A stretch of 33,761 nt of DNA from Deltaproteobacteria bacterium (GTDB taxonomy: Bacteria; Myxococcota_A; Bradymonadia; REDH01), in assembly GCA_013205435.1 (NCBI GenBank), contig JABMMX010000136.1, positions 1 to 33,761 on the forward strand, written 5' to 3'. Below, piece by piece: positions 8,281 through 15,657 of this stretch. The position numbers were made by a program, and so were the translations under genes. Positions within the stretch are counted from its first letter, which is position 1. Each line of letters starts with the position of its first letter. The notes beneath the pieces are model-generated. The model was not told where the DNA came from. It made no database searches and worked only from the letters and a program-made list of their open reading frames with translations.

Positions 8281-10083
8281 ATGGTACACGCTAGGCTCCT
8301 CATGCTTCTCGCAGCTGCCACGCTGCTCTCGGCCTGCTTCGACGTCACCCGCGACGGTATCAACGGCGGCAAAGTCGGCTTCCTCTGTGCCTCCGCCGCC
8401 GACTGTGTCGAGGGGTTCGGCTGCAACATCCCCCCCAATTCGCCCGACGGGCTCGGCGTTTGCCAAAAAGCCACCTCGTCGCAGTGCTATGATACGGACT
8501 CCGATGGCTTCTTCGCAGGCATTGGCTGCGAGAGTATCGAACGCGCCGACTGTGATGACACCAATCCCCAAGTCTCGCCCGGCGGCGTAGAGGTCTGCAA
8601 CGGAATCGACGACAACTGCGACGGCGAAACCGATGCCAACGTCGCCGCCGACGGCACCGTCAACCCCATGGCCGACGGCGATCGCTACCGCGAGTGCCCC
8701 AAGCAGATCGGCATCTGCAGCGGCGCACGCGTCGAGTGCACCGACGGCGCCTTCCCCGCCTGCGTCCCAGGCAATGGCTACCCCGCCAACTTCGAGCCCA
8801 GCGAGACCTCCTGCGATGGTATCGATAACGACTGCGACGCCGCCGCTGACGAAGACTGTGAGTGCGTCCCCGGCTCCGTCTCGACCTGCGTCTACACCGT
8901 CCTCCGCGACGACGTGGAGCGCACCGCGGTCGGACAGTGCGAGCGAGGCCTCCAGTTCTGCATCAACGGCGTCCGATCGGAGTGCCTTGCTGCGCCGGCA
9001 GTGGCAACCGCGGGCGTTCTCGTTGACTGCTCCGCCGACCCCGCCGTCTGCGGTGCCGGCTCCTACTGCGTCGATGAGGCCCTCGAGCCCAACGAAGACC
9101 TGGCTGACGGTTGCGAGCGCGTCTGTGGCACAGCCGAAATCCCCGCTGAAGACAACTGCGTCCTCAACGCGGCCTCCACCAACTGCACCCGCTCCGTCTG
9201 CCGCACCACGCAGGACGCCGGTGCCTGCACCGACGACGCCGGCTGCGACAACGGCTTCGCCTGTGTCCAGGCCGTCTGCCGTCGCATCAATGTCGCGCCC
9301 ACCGACGAGCTCTGCAACGGACTCGACGACAACTGCGACGGCATGGTCGACAACAAGACCGGCATCTCCGGCTCCGAGGTCTGCTCGCAGTGCCCCTTCA
9401 ACATGGTAAAGGTCCAGGCCGTTACCCCCTCGGGCGCCGCAGCCGATGTCTGTGTCGACCTCTACGAGGCCTCCCGCCCCGATGCCACCAGCGCCGACCA
9501 GGGACAGTTCGGCTACTACGCTCAGAGCGTCGCAGGCGTCCTTCCCTGGACCGGCGTCACCGCTGAGGAGGCCACCGCCGCCTGCCAGGGCGAAGACTAT
9601 TACGACTACTTCAAGCCCGGCCCGCGCCCCATCAAGAGCAAGCGCCTCTGCAGCTACTTCGAGTACGAGCAGGCCTGTGGCGGCGTGAACGGCGACCCGA
9701 ACGGAGACTACGCCTACCCCTACTCCACCACGCGCGCAGGCGACCAGTTCGTTGCCGGCGCCTGCAACGACGCTAGCAGCGCAAACGGCCTCCAGCCCAC
9801 CGGCACCTCCACCTGCGGCTTCGACTTCCAGACCGCTTCCGGCGACATCGTCACCACCTACGACATGGTCGGTAACGCAGCAGAGTGGGTCCGTGGCCCC
9901 GGCTCCAACCTCATTGCCGGAGGAAGCTACCTCGAGACACCCTCAGCCGCCACGCGCACCCGCAGCGGCTCGCCCACCCGCAGCGGCCCGGTCCTCTCCT
10001 GCACCGACCTCTCGCTCGCGCCCGCAGCAACCGACTCCGCTGAAGACATCGGCTTCCGCTGCTGCACCGCCGTCACGCCCTAG
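8281..10083 (+). CDS. MopE-repeat lipoprotein with C-terminal SUMF1/FGE-like domain
   Basis: A 600-residue predicted lipoprotein (lipobox LSAC, Cys19), very rich in Cys and Asp. It has at least three MopE-type motifs: CNGIDDNCDG (106-115), CDGIDNDCDA (178-187) and CNGLDDNCDG (about 344-353), plus a related DTDSDGFF/CDD segment at 71-93. This family is usually annotated as a putative metal-binding motif. Residues about 365-598 match the formylglycine-generating-enzyme (SUMF1) fold, with KRLCSYFEYEQAC, YDMVGNAAEWV, GGSY and IGFRC. The Cys pair used for catalysis by true FGE enzymes is not present after GGSY, so an enzymatic role is unlikely. It follows the 7241 gene by two bases. A cell-surface binding or adhesion role is inferred. 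Confidence 0.85.
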   Translation: MVHARLLMLLAAATLLSACFDVTRDGINGGKVGFLCASAADCVEGFGCNIPPNSPDGLGVCQKATSSQCYDTDSDGFFAGIGCESIERADCDDTNPQVSPGGVEVCNGIDDNCDGETDANVAADGTVNPMADGDRYRECPKQIGICSGARVECTDGAFPACVPGNGYPANFEPSETSCDGIDNDCDAAADEDCECVPGSVSTCVYTVLRDDVERTAVGQCERGLQFCINGVRSECLAAPAVATAGVLVDCSADPAVCGAGSYCVDEALEPNEDLADGCERVCGTAEIPAEDNCVLNAASTNCTRSVCRTTQDAGACTDDAGCDNGFACVQAVCRRINVAPTDELCNGLDDNCDGMVDNKTGISGSEVCSQCPFNMVKVQAVTPSGAAADVCVDLYEASRPDATSADQGQFGYYAQSVAGVLPWTGVTAEEATAACQGEDYYDYFKPGPRPIKSKRLCSYFEYEQACGGVNGDPNGDYAYPYSTTRAGDQFVAGACNDASSANGLQPTGTSTCGFDFQTASGDIVTTYDMVGNAAEWVRGPGSNLIAGGSYLETPSAATRTRSGSPTRSGPVLSCTDLSLAPAATDSAEDIGFRCCTAVTP

Positions 10084-10098
10084 CGAGACCCCAGCTTC

Positions 10099-10131
10099 GG
10101 TGCCGCGCTGCGGTACCAGACGAGCCGCAGC
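10099..10131. terminator. GC-rich stem-loop between convergent genes
   Basis: GGTGCCGC (10099-10106) pairs with GCGGTACC (10110-10117) around a 3-base loop, with one G.U pair. A mutually exclusive stem, GCTGCGG (10107-10113) with CCGCAGC (10125-10131), is also possible. It lies between the stops at 10083 and 10141. There is no T-tract on either strand, so a factor-independent terminator is not proven. Confidence 0.35.
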
Positions 10132-10140
10132 CCTCGCGCC

Positions 10141-10419
10141 TCACTTCGCGAAGGTCCCGTACATCGGCATCCAGCCGCAACGGCACTCCGCGCAGCTGCA
10201 GAGCGGGTCTGGAAGCGGCGGGATGATAGGGTAGCCCTGCACATCCTTCGGCAGTTCGCTCATCAGGAAGGTGTCGCCATCGTGCGCAGCACAGTGCTCG
10301 CACCGGTGGCTGTCCGGAATCGAGCAGCGGACGATCTTGATCTCGTCCATCTTCCAATCGCGACCGGCCGCTTCGATGGTCACCTCTCCATCGCCCACAT
10401 CCGGGCGGCGGGTCGACAT
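10141..10419 (-). CDS. Small Cys-cluster protein, possible zinc ribbon resembling a phage Mu F-type C-terminus
   Basis: A 92-residue protein whose ATG overlaps the TGA of the upstream aminotransferase (TGATG), so it is translated as the last gene of that operon. It contains RCEHCAAHDGDTF, then a Pro-rich segment, then DPLCSCAECRCG. This gives CxxC plus a CxCxxCxC cluster suitable for a metal. The pattern C..C...DG.TF followed by a CRC element is reminiscent of the C-terminus of Mu F/SPP1 gp7 head-morphogenesis proteins, but the rest of that protein is absent and there are no phage genes nearby. The function is unknown, and a zinc-binding role is inferred from the Cys spacing only. Confidence 0.7.
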   Translation of the reverse strand: MSTRRPDVGDGEVTIEAAGRDWKMDEIKIVRCSIPDSHRCEHCAAHDGDTFLMSELPKDVQGYPIIPPLPDPLCSCAECRCGWMPMYGTFAK

Positions 10420-11612
10420 CAGGGGGCCTGCAAAGCGGCAGCGATGCGACGGATACCGGTCGTGATCCGCTCCTCGCTCGTTGCGTAGCTGAGCCGCAGG
10501 AAGCCTGGTGCACCAAACGGTGTCCCAGGCACGACCGCCACACGCGCTCGCTCGAGCAGGTAGCTCGCAAGGTCCACGTCTGTCTTGACCTCGAAGCCAT
10601 CGTAGCTCCGGCCCAGGTAGGCCGAAAAGTCGGGAAACAGGTAGAATGCACCGCGCGGCCGCGGCACCACAACGCCCGGAATCTCCTGCAGCAGCGACAG
10701 CGCAAGATCGCGGCGCTCGGCAAACCGGGCCCGCATCGGCGCGATCAGCGTATCGCCTTGGCGCAGTCCCTCGGCGGCACCCGCCTGCACAATCGAACTC
10801 GGGTTGCTGGTGCTCTGCGACTGCAGGTTGGTCATCGCGGCCACGAGCTCCCTCGGCGCGAGCGTGTAGCCAAGCCGCCAGCCGGTCATGGCAAACGACT
10901 TGGAGGAGCCACTCACCAGCACATATCGGTCGCGCAGCGAGGGCGCGAGCGTGAGGAGCTCGGTGTAGGCGAGCCCGTCGAAGACCAGCGCCTCGTAGAT
11001 GGCATCGCTGATAACGACGATGTTCGGGTGGCGCTCCAGCCAGGCTGCGATCGGCCGAAGCTGGTCGGTATCCCAGAAGGCTCCGGTCGGGTTCGAAGGG
11101 TTGTTGATGATGATCGCGCGGGTCCGCTCCGTCACGACGGCGTCGAGCGCCTCGATGGAGGGCACGAAGTCGTCCTCCGGGCGGCCATGGACGATGACCG
11201 GTAGGCCGCCGGCCATCTCAATCTGAACGGGGTAGCTCACCCAGAAGGGGGCGGGCAGGATGACCTCGTCACCCGGGTCGAGCAGGGCGAGGAAGAGATT
11301 GTAGAGCGAGTGCTTGCCGCCGCACGAGGCGATGATCTCAGCATCGCTGTAGGCGAAGCCAAGCCGCGGCTCGTAGTAGCCTCGAATGGCGGCCTTGAGC
11401 TCCGCCGTGCCACCCACGGCGGTGTACTTGGTCTGGCCAGCCTCCATGGCCCGCACAACGGCGTCACAGATGGGCTTGGGCGTCACAAAGTCGGGTTCGC
11501 CTGTACCGAACGAGACGACATCCACCCCTTGGGCGATAAGTGCCTTCGCCTTCGCATCAATGGCGAGCGTCGGAGAGGCCGGAATCTGCTGCACCCGCTT
11601 AGAAACTCGCAT
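10419..11612 (-). CDS. Class I/II PLP-dependent aminotransferase, aspartate aminotransferase type
   Basis: Transfers an amino group between an amino acid (probably aspartate) and 2-oxoglutarate in the cytoplasm. At 397 residues it has the usual length of the AspB/AspC-Ib type. Visible markers are FGTGEPDF (35-42), NNPSNPTG (170-177), the Asp/Tyr pair in ISDAIYE (201-207), the PLP lysine K238 in SGSSKSFAMTGWRLGY, and a conserved Arg near the C-terminus in LRLSY. The start is ATG at 11612, fused to the TGA of coaD (TGATG); a GTG one codon earlier is less likely. It sits between coaD and the Cys-cluster gene in one tight transcription unit. Exact substrate choice cannot be read from sequence. 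Confidence 0.9.
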   Translation of the reverse strand: MRVSKRVQQIPASPTLAIDAKAKALIAQGVDVVSFGTGEPDFVTPKPICDAVVRAMEAGQTKYTAVGGTAELKAAIRGYYEPRLGFAYSDAEIIASCGGKHSLYNLFLALLDPGDEVILPAPFWVSYPVQIEMAGGLPVIVHGRPEDDFVPSIEALDAVVTERTRAIIINNPSNPTGAFWDTDQLRPIAAWLERHPNIVVISDAIYEALVFDGLAYTELLTLAPSLRDRYVLVSGSSKSFAMTGWRLGYTLAPRELVAAMTNLQSQSTSNPSSIVQAGAAEGLRQGDTLIAPMRARFAERRDLALSLLQEIPGVVVPRPRGAFYLFPDFSAYLGRSYDGFEVKTDVDLASYLLERARVAVVPGTPFGAPGFLRLSYATSEERITTGIRRIAAALQAP

Positions 11613-12112
11613 CACGCTCTCTTGCCCTGAAGTTGCTTTACCTTCGCTGTGAGTCGGGCCAGCGCCTGCGGCGGCACAGAGCCCGAGATGTCGCCGCCCA
11701 GCAGCGCCACCTCCTTCACCAGCCGCGAACTCACAAAGAAGCTGCCCGGCTCAGCCATCAGAAAAACTGTCTCCACCTCCGGCGCAAGCCGGCGGTTCAT
11801 GTTGGCCATCTGGGACTCGTACTCGAAGTCCGCAACCGCCCGGAGTCCACGCAAAATCGCGTTGGCCTGAACCTCCCGCGCATAGTTGACCAGCAGCCCA
11901 GAGAAAGTCGTCAGCCGCACCCGCTGCTCGTCGGGGAAGACCTCACGCAGGATCTCCATCCGCTCCTCGACCGAGAACATCGGAGCCTTGTTCGGATTGT
12001 GAACGATGGCGACCACGAGCTCGTCACAGAGCGACAATCCGCGCTCGATGATGTTCACATGCCCGTTGGTGAGCGGGTCGAAGCTGCCGGGATAGAGCGC
12101 AATTCGCTGCAT
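11612..12112 (-). CDS. coaD: Phosphopantetheine adenylyltransferase CoaD
   Basis: Catalyses the fourth step of coenzyme A synthesis: ATP plus 4'-phosphopantetheine gives dephospho-CoA. The nucleotidyltransferase motif YPGSFDPLTNGH (residues 7-18) is intact, as are RGLRAVADFEYE and the SSRLVKEVA region. With ATG at 12112 the protein is 166 residues, close to the family norm of about 160, and begins directly at the conserved MQRIALYPGSFDP. An in-frame ATG at 12172 would add 20 residues and overlap rsmD by 17 bases; neither start has a strong ribosome site. The order rsmD-coaD is common in bacteria and supports both calls. Confidence 0.95.
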   Translation of the reverse strand: MQRIALYPGSFDPLTNGHVNIIERGLSLCDELVVAIVHNPNKAPMFSVEERMEILREVFPDEQRVRLTTFSGLLVNYAREVQANAILRGLRAVADFEYESQMANMNRRLAPEVETVFLMAEPGSFFVSSRLVKEVALLGGDISGSVPPQALARLTAKVKQLQGKRA

Positions 12113-12155
12113 TTCGTCTGCCGAGACACGGGTGAGTTCGCGGAGGGTAGCAGAA

Positions 12156-12728
12156 TCAATGCGGTGCGTCATGCGAAAGCCGCCAGACGGTCATCACCGT
12201 ATCGCCATGCACCCGATGGTGAACCGGCGTCGCCAGCCCCTCGAGCGCAGGCGCATGCTCAACGCCATCCTCCCAGACCAGCGTGGCACCCGGAGCGTTC
12301 AGGCGAGCGTCGATGAGCGCTGTGACGAGCGCGACCGCATCGACTGTGCCGTAGGGGGGATCGCAGAAGATGAGATCGAAACGACTCCCCGTCAGACGGG
12401 TCAGGGCCTGCGGCAGTCTGCCCCGTACAATCCGGACCCGGTCCTGGTAGCGCAGTGCCGCGATGTTTCGCTCCATGGCAGCGAGCGCTGCGCCATCGCC
12501 GTCCACCATGACTGCAGAGGCCGCACCGCGGCTCAAGGCCTCAAGGCCCAGCGCTCCTGAGCCGGCAAAGAGGTCGAGTATCCGAAGCCCCTCAAACCCC
12601 GCCTCAAGCCCGCCATGCGCCAGCTGGTTGAAGAGCGACTCCCGGACCTTCCCGGAGGTGGGGCGCGTGTTCATCCCGCGCGGCGCGTAGAGCGTCGCGC
12701 CCTTTCGATCGCCGGCGATGATGCGCAC
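12156..12728 (-). CDS. rsmD: 16S rRNA (guanine966-N2)-methyltransferase RsmD
   Basis: Methylates G966 of 16S rRNA during 30S assembly, using S-adenosylmethionine. It is 190 residues with a GTG start at 12728 (MRIIAGDRKG, the family's usual beginning). The SAM-binding motif is DLFAGSGALG (52-61), and the N-methyltransferase motif is DPPY (123-126). RPTSGKVRESLFN (22-34) is the characteristic RNA-contacting stretch. It is first in the minus-strand row rsmD-coaD-aminotransferase-Cys-cluster protein, so it shares a promoter with CoA synthesis. That promoter should lie in 12729-12900, but I see no convincing minus-strand boxes there. Confidence 0.95.
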   Translation of the reverse strand: MRIIAGDRKGATLYAPRGMNTRPTSGKVRESLFNQLAHGGLEAGFEGLRILDLFAGSGALGLEALSRGAASAVMVDGDGAALAAMERNIAALRYQDRVRIVRGRLPQALTRLTGSRFDLIFCDPPYGTVDAVALVTALIDARLNAPGATLVWEDGVEHAPALEGLATPVHHRVHGDTVMTVWRLSHDAPH

Positions 12729-12856
12729 ACTGCTCCTTGGCCACGGCGGCGTTTCGGTGGCGCCGTACAGGGCGCCTTGTGCTGTGGCGCGCCGCGCCGG
12801 TCAAGTTCACAGAGGCCCGATTCCCTCGGCTTCGTGTCGAAACTACTCTCGGGGGG

Positions 12857-12885
12857 TTGACCGTTGTCAGGTCATCGTCTAGCAC
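12857..12885 (+). promoter_or_regulatory. Candidate promoter for the tRNA-Ile/tRNA-Ala pair
   Basis: TTGACC (12857-12862), exactly 17 bases, TAGCAC (12880-12885), then a GC-rich stretch. Transcription would begin about 10 bases before the tRNA-Ile gene. The -35 box is strong and the -10 box weak. Confidence 0.5.
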
Positions 12886-12902
12886 CGCAACCCTCTGCCT
12901 AC

Positions 12903-12976
12903 GGACCAATAGCTCAGGTGGTTAGAGCGCACCCTTGATAAGGGTGAAGTCGCAGGTTCAAGTCCTGCTTGGTCTA
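12903..12976 (+). tRNA. tRNA-Ile (anticodon GAU)
   Basis: A 74-base cloverleaf. The acceptor GGACCAA pairs with TTGGTCT (first pair G.U) and the discriminator is A at 12976. The D-arm is GCTC/GAGC. The anticodon stem CACCC/GGGTG encloses TTGATAA, giving anticodon GAT. The T-arm GCAGG/CCTGC encloses TTCAAGT. The 3' CCA is not encoded (CTT follows). Confidence 0.97.
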
Positions 12977-13000
12977 CTTACCCGCCCGACGGGATCGTTC

Positions 13001-13073
13001 GGGGCCTTAGCTCAGTTGGGAGAGCGCCGCCTTTGCAAGGCGGAAGTCATCGGTTCGAACCCGATAGGCTCCA
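13001..13073 (+). tRNA. tRNA-Ala (anticodon UGC)
   Basis: A 73-base cloverleaf, 24 bases after tRNA-Ile. The acceptor GGGGCCT pairs with AGGCTCC and includes the G3.U70 pair that marks alanine tRNAs. The anticodon stem CCGCC/GGCGG encloses TTTGCAA, giving TGC. The T-arm ATCGG/CCGAT encloses TTCGAAC. Discriminator A; CCA is not encoded. Its 3' end is only two bases from the stop of the convergent FHA gene. Confidence 0.97.
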
Positions 13074-13075
13074 CT

Positions 13076-13561
13076 TCACCAGAACAGCGCAACCCAAGCC
13101 GCAACAAAGACGGCAAGGGAGGCTGAACTGGTGGCATACCCTCGCCGCTGCCGTCGGTCTGCTTCGGGTGGTAGAAGCGCGGCAAAGGGTGCGGTGGTTG
13201 GCAGCTCCTGCTCATGCTCCAGCGGCCCAAGCGTGGGTTCAAGGGGCAGGGCAGCAAGACCGGCGGCGGCCATCGCCGAGAGCAACTCGAGGTTCACCGC
13301 GCCGAGCCGCAACGTCTCTCCCGGCCACCAGAGGCTCCATCCATCGAGACTGTGGCCGTTGATCCAGCTTCGCCGATCGGTGCTCTCGTCCAGCACCCAG
13401 AGCGCCGAGCCGTCCCATCGCAGTCGCGCGTGTCGTCGCGAGACGGTGGGATGGGTGAGATGAAGGCTTGACCCGCCGTGGCGGCCGACGCAGTAGTCGC
13501 CCGGCTGGCCGATCGAAGCGACCGTCACCCTCTCTCCTGCAACCGACACAACGACCTTCAT
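13076..13561 (-). CDS. Tail-anchored FHA-domain protein
   Basis: A 161-residue protein. The N-terminal FHA fold (residues about 1-95) has VGRHGGSS (25-32), SRRHA (41-45) and WINGH (66-70), the set that contacts phosphothreonine. A Pro/Glu-rich linker (about 105-140) follows, and the protein ends in a hydrophobic segment (144-161, ending VALFW). This makes it a cytoplasmic sensor anchored to the inner membrane by its C-terminus. I chose ATG at 13561 because AGGAG lies 7 bases upstream; an upstream in-frame start at 13624 would add 21 residues. No Ser/Thr kinase is in the window. Its start codon interlocks with that of the divergent PEGA gene. Confidence 0.85.
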   Translation of the reverse strand: MKVVVSVAGERVTVASIGQPGDYCVGRHGGSSLHLTHPTVSRRHARLRWDGSALWVLDESTDRRSWINGHSLDGWSLWWPGETLRLGAVNLELLSAMAAAGLAALPLEPTLGPLEHEQELPTTAPFAALLPPEADRRQRRGYATSSASLAVFVAAWVALFW

Positions 13562-14291
13562 GCTGAAGCTCCTGAGCTCGAACGGAACGGTCTCTGATCT
13601 GCCACGAATCGCCGGCGCCTTCATCCTATTTGTTGGCGGGGCCTTTTTTGATTCAAGTATCTGTTATGCATCAGAAAATGAGGTTTCGATCCGCTTTGAA
13701 GGTGGCGTCGCGCCCTACGCAAAGATCGAATGGGTCTGGAGCGAACGCGACGGCTTCGGCTCTCTGGGCGTCACAAGAGCCCACGCCGGCCAGCTTGGTG
13801 CTCATGCCGTCGTCGCTCTCCGTGGGCAGGGTGCGCTTGCGGCTGCTGCCGCCGAGCTTCGCGGATGCCTGTCGCTGCCCCACCTGCCCGCCACCGCCGG
13901 AGAGGCCCTCCTGACGCTCACAACGGAGCTTGTCGAAGAGGCCGAGGAGCAGCAGACCGCGCTCGCCGCTTCGGGAGCTGCGGCAGATTGCATGCGCGCG
14001 GTTGTGCTTCGCGAGGCGGGCGAGGGCTTTCTGGCCCGTCCCTACGAACATCCCTACTGGGTCGCCGGCGAGTTCGGCACCCTTCGGACCAATACCGACC
14101 TGCCCGCGGAGCTCTGGGTGGACGGTCGAAAGAGCGGCCGCGTGACGCCCGTGAGCAGTCTGCGCTTGGAGGCAGGCCCGCACACGCTCTACTGGCGCGC
14201 AATCGCAGCGAACTGGCATCGCACCGAGGGCATCATCGTCGAGGCAGGTCGAACGGTAACGCTCAACGTCTACCTCGAACCTGCGCTCTAA
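13560..14291 (+). CDS. Exported PEGA-domain protein
   Basis: A 243-residue protein with a probable signal peptide (hydrophobic core about 18-37, possible cleavage after CYA), a helical Ala-rich middle (about 80-150) and a C-terminal PEGA-type domain at about 165-241. The PEGA markers are GTLRTNTDLPAELWVDG, TPVSSLRLEAGPHTLYW and VEAGRTVTLNVYLEP. PEGA domains are found in surface and envelope proteins. ATG at 13560 is the only start of the usual kind ahead of the signal peptide, but it has no clear ribosome site, so the start is uncertain. The stretch coding for the signal peptide (about 13626-13690) is much more AT-rich than its surroundings. Its TAA shares four bases with the clpX stop. Confidence 0.75.
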   Translation: MLKLLSSNGTVSDLPRIAGAFILFVGGAFFDSSICYASENEVSIRFEGGVAPYAKIEWVWSERDGFGSLGVTRAHAGQLGAHAVVALRGQGALAAAAAELRGCLSLPHLPATAGEALLTLTTELVEEAEEQQTALAASGAAADCMRAVVLREAGEGFLARPYEHPYWVAGEFGTLRTNTDLPAELWVDGRKSGRVTPVSSLRLEAGPHTLYWRAIAANWHRTEGIIVEAGRTVTLNVYLEPAL

Positions 14292-15529
14292 GCCGCGGCG
14301 CGAAGCAGGGTGGGAGGCGCGGTGCCGGCTGCGCAGGCCGCGGTGATGACCACCTCTGTCACCCCCTCCATGGTCGGCAGATCGAACATGATGTCGAGCA
14401 TCATCTGCTCCATGATCGCACGCAGACCGCGTGCGCCGCTCTTCCGCTTCACTGCCAGGGCGACCACATGCGCCAGCGCCTCATCCTCGATGCGGAGCTT
14501 GACCCCCTCGAGTTCGAACATGCGCTGGTACTGTTTGACGAGCGCATTCTTGGGACGCCAGAGGATCTCGACAAGGGCCGCTTCGTCCAAGTCGTCGAGC
14601 GTGACCACCACCGGTAGCCTGCCGATGAACTCGGGGATGAGGCCATAGGTGGCGAGGTCTTCACTGCGCACCTGGCGGAGGATCTCGTTGCGCGAGGCCA
14701 GGTCGCCGGAGGTGGTGGCGCCGAAGCCGATCACCGACTTCTTGAGCCGTCGGGCGATGATCTCCTCTAGTCCCTCAAAACTGCCGCAGCAGATGAAGAG
14801 CACATTCTTGGTGTCGATCTGGATGAGCTCCTGCTGCGGCCGGTTGCGGTTGCCGTCGGGCGGGATGGAGACCTTCTGACTCTCGATGATTTTGAGCAGC
14901 GCCTGCTGCACCCCTTCACCGCCCACGTCGCGGGTGGAGGCGGCGGCACCGCCGGAGCGGCCGATCTTGTCGACCTCGTCGATGCAGACCACACCCTTGG
15001 CGGCCAACTCTGGGTCGCGGTTGGCGGCCAGCCAGAGGTTCTTGATGAGCCCCTCGACATCCTCGCCCACGTAGCCGGCCTCTGTGAGGCTGGTTGCGTC
15101 GGCCATCGTGAAGGGGACGCCGAGCTTCTTGGCGATGGAGCGGGCGAGGAGCGTCTTGCCGGAGCCGGTCGGGCCGATGACCAAGATGTTGCTCTTGGTC
15201 AGTTCGACCTCGTCGCTGCCATCATTTTCGGCGCGTAACCGCTTGAAGTGGTTGTAGACGGCCACGGCGAGGACGGTCTTGGCGCGGTCTTGGCCCACAG
15301 CGTGTTCGTCGAGGTAGCTCTTGATGGCGCGGGGCCGGAGGTCGTTGAGGAGGGTGGTCCCAGGCTCCTCGTCGCGGACCGGGTCGTCGGCGAGAATCTC
15401 TCTGCAGAGTTTGATACACTCGTCGCAGATGGCAGCTCCGGCGACCCCTGCGGTGAGCTGCCCGAGGTCAGCAACCTCTTTGGTGCAGAAGGAGCAGCGG
15501 AGTCGGACAGGGGCGTCGGCGTCGGTCAC
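14288..15529 (-). CDS. clpX: ATP-dependent unfoldase ClpX
   Basis: The hexameric AAA+ unfoldase that feeds substrates to the ClpP protease. With GTG at 15529 it has 413 residues. The zinc domain has C12, C15, C35 and C38. Walker A is GPTGSGKT (119-126), Walker B VCIDEVDK (181-188), pore loop GYVGEDVE (152-159), the ClpP-binding IGF tripeptide 267-269, and sensor 2 GARGLR (365-370). The RKH pore loop of E. coli (RKHPQQE) reads NRNRPQQE here (227-234), so the His is lost. clpP and tig are not adjacent. The start is uncertain: a TTG at 15649 would overlap the rpsP promoter, and no start has a strong ribosome site. The divergent partner is rpsP. Confidence 0.95.
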   Translation of the reverse strand: MTDADAPVRLRCSFCTKEVADLGQLTAGVAGAAICDECIKLCREILADDPVRDEEPGTTLLNDLRPRAIKSYLDEHAVGQDRAKTVLAVAVYNHFKRLRAENDGSDEVELTKSNILVIGPTGSGKTLLARSIAKKLGVPFTMADATSLTEAGYVGEDVEGLIKNLWLAANRDPELAAKGVVCIDEVDKIGRSGGAAASTRDVGGEGVQQALLKIIESQKVSIPPDGNRNRPQQELIQIDTKNVLFICCGSFEGLEEIIARRLKKSVIGFGATTSGDLASRNEILRQVRSEDLATYGLIPEFIGRLPVVVTLDDLDEAALVEILWRPKNALVKQYQRMFELEGVKLRIEDEALAHVVALAVKRKSGARGLRAIMEQMMLDIMFDLPTMEGVTEVVITAACAAGTAPPTLLRAAA

Positions 15530-15556
15530 GGTGGGCTCAAAAGAGGGCAGTCCTGC

Positions 15557-15585
15557 TTGACACGCAGGGGAGGGCAGTCTAGGTG
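15557..15585 (+). promoter_or_regulatory. Candidate promoter for the rpsP-trmD operon
   Basis: A perfect -35 TTGACA (15557-15562), a 17-base spacer, then TAGGTG (15580-15585). Transcription would start about 65 bases before rpsP. The -35 is convincing and the -10 poor. Confidence 0.5.
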
Positions 15586-15604
15586 CGCCCCTTCCGTGAA
15601 GCAA
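15576..15604 (-). promoter_or_regulatory. Candidate promoter for clpX
   Basis: On the minus strand: TTGCTT (15604-15599), 17 bases, TAGACT (15581-15576). It overlaps the rpsP promoter, and the two -10 boxes share two bases. This would give a leader of about 40 bases before GTG at 15529. Confidence 0.4.
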
Positions 15605-15657
15605 GCGCGCCGCTTCGGCGTTCGGCACTTTGCAGAGACCACCTACCAAGCGATCCC

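Noticed and set aside
13612-13655. GGCGGGGCCTTTTTT looks like the end of a factor-independent terminator
   Set aside because: No matching upstream arm is found, and it lies inside the PEGA coding sequence.
13076-14291. Overlapping long frames on both strands around the FHA and PEGA genes
   Set aside because: Only the FHA and PEGA frames show recognisable domains; the others are shadows of GC-rich codon use.
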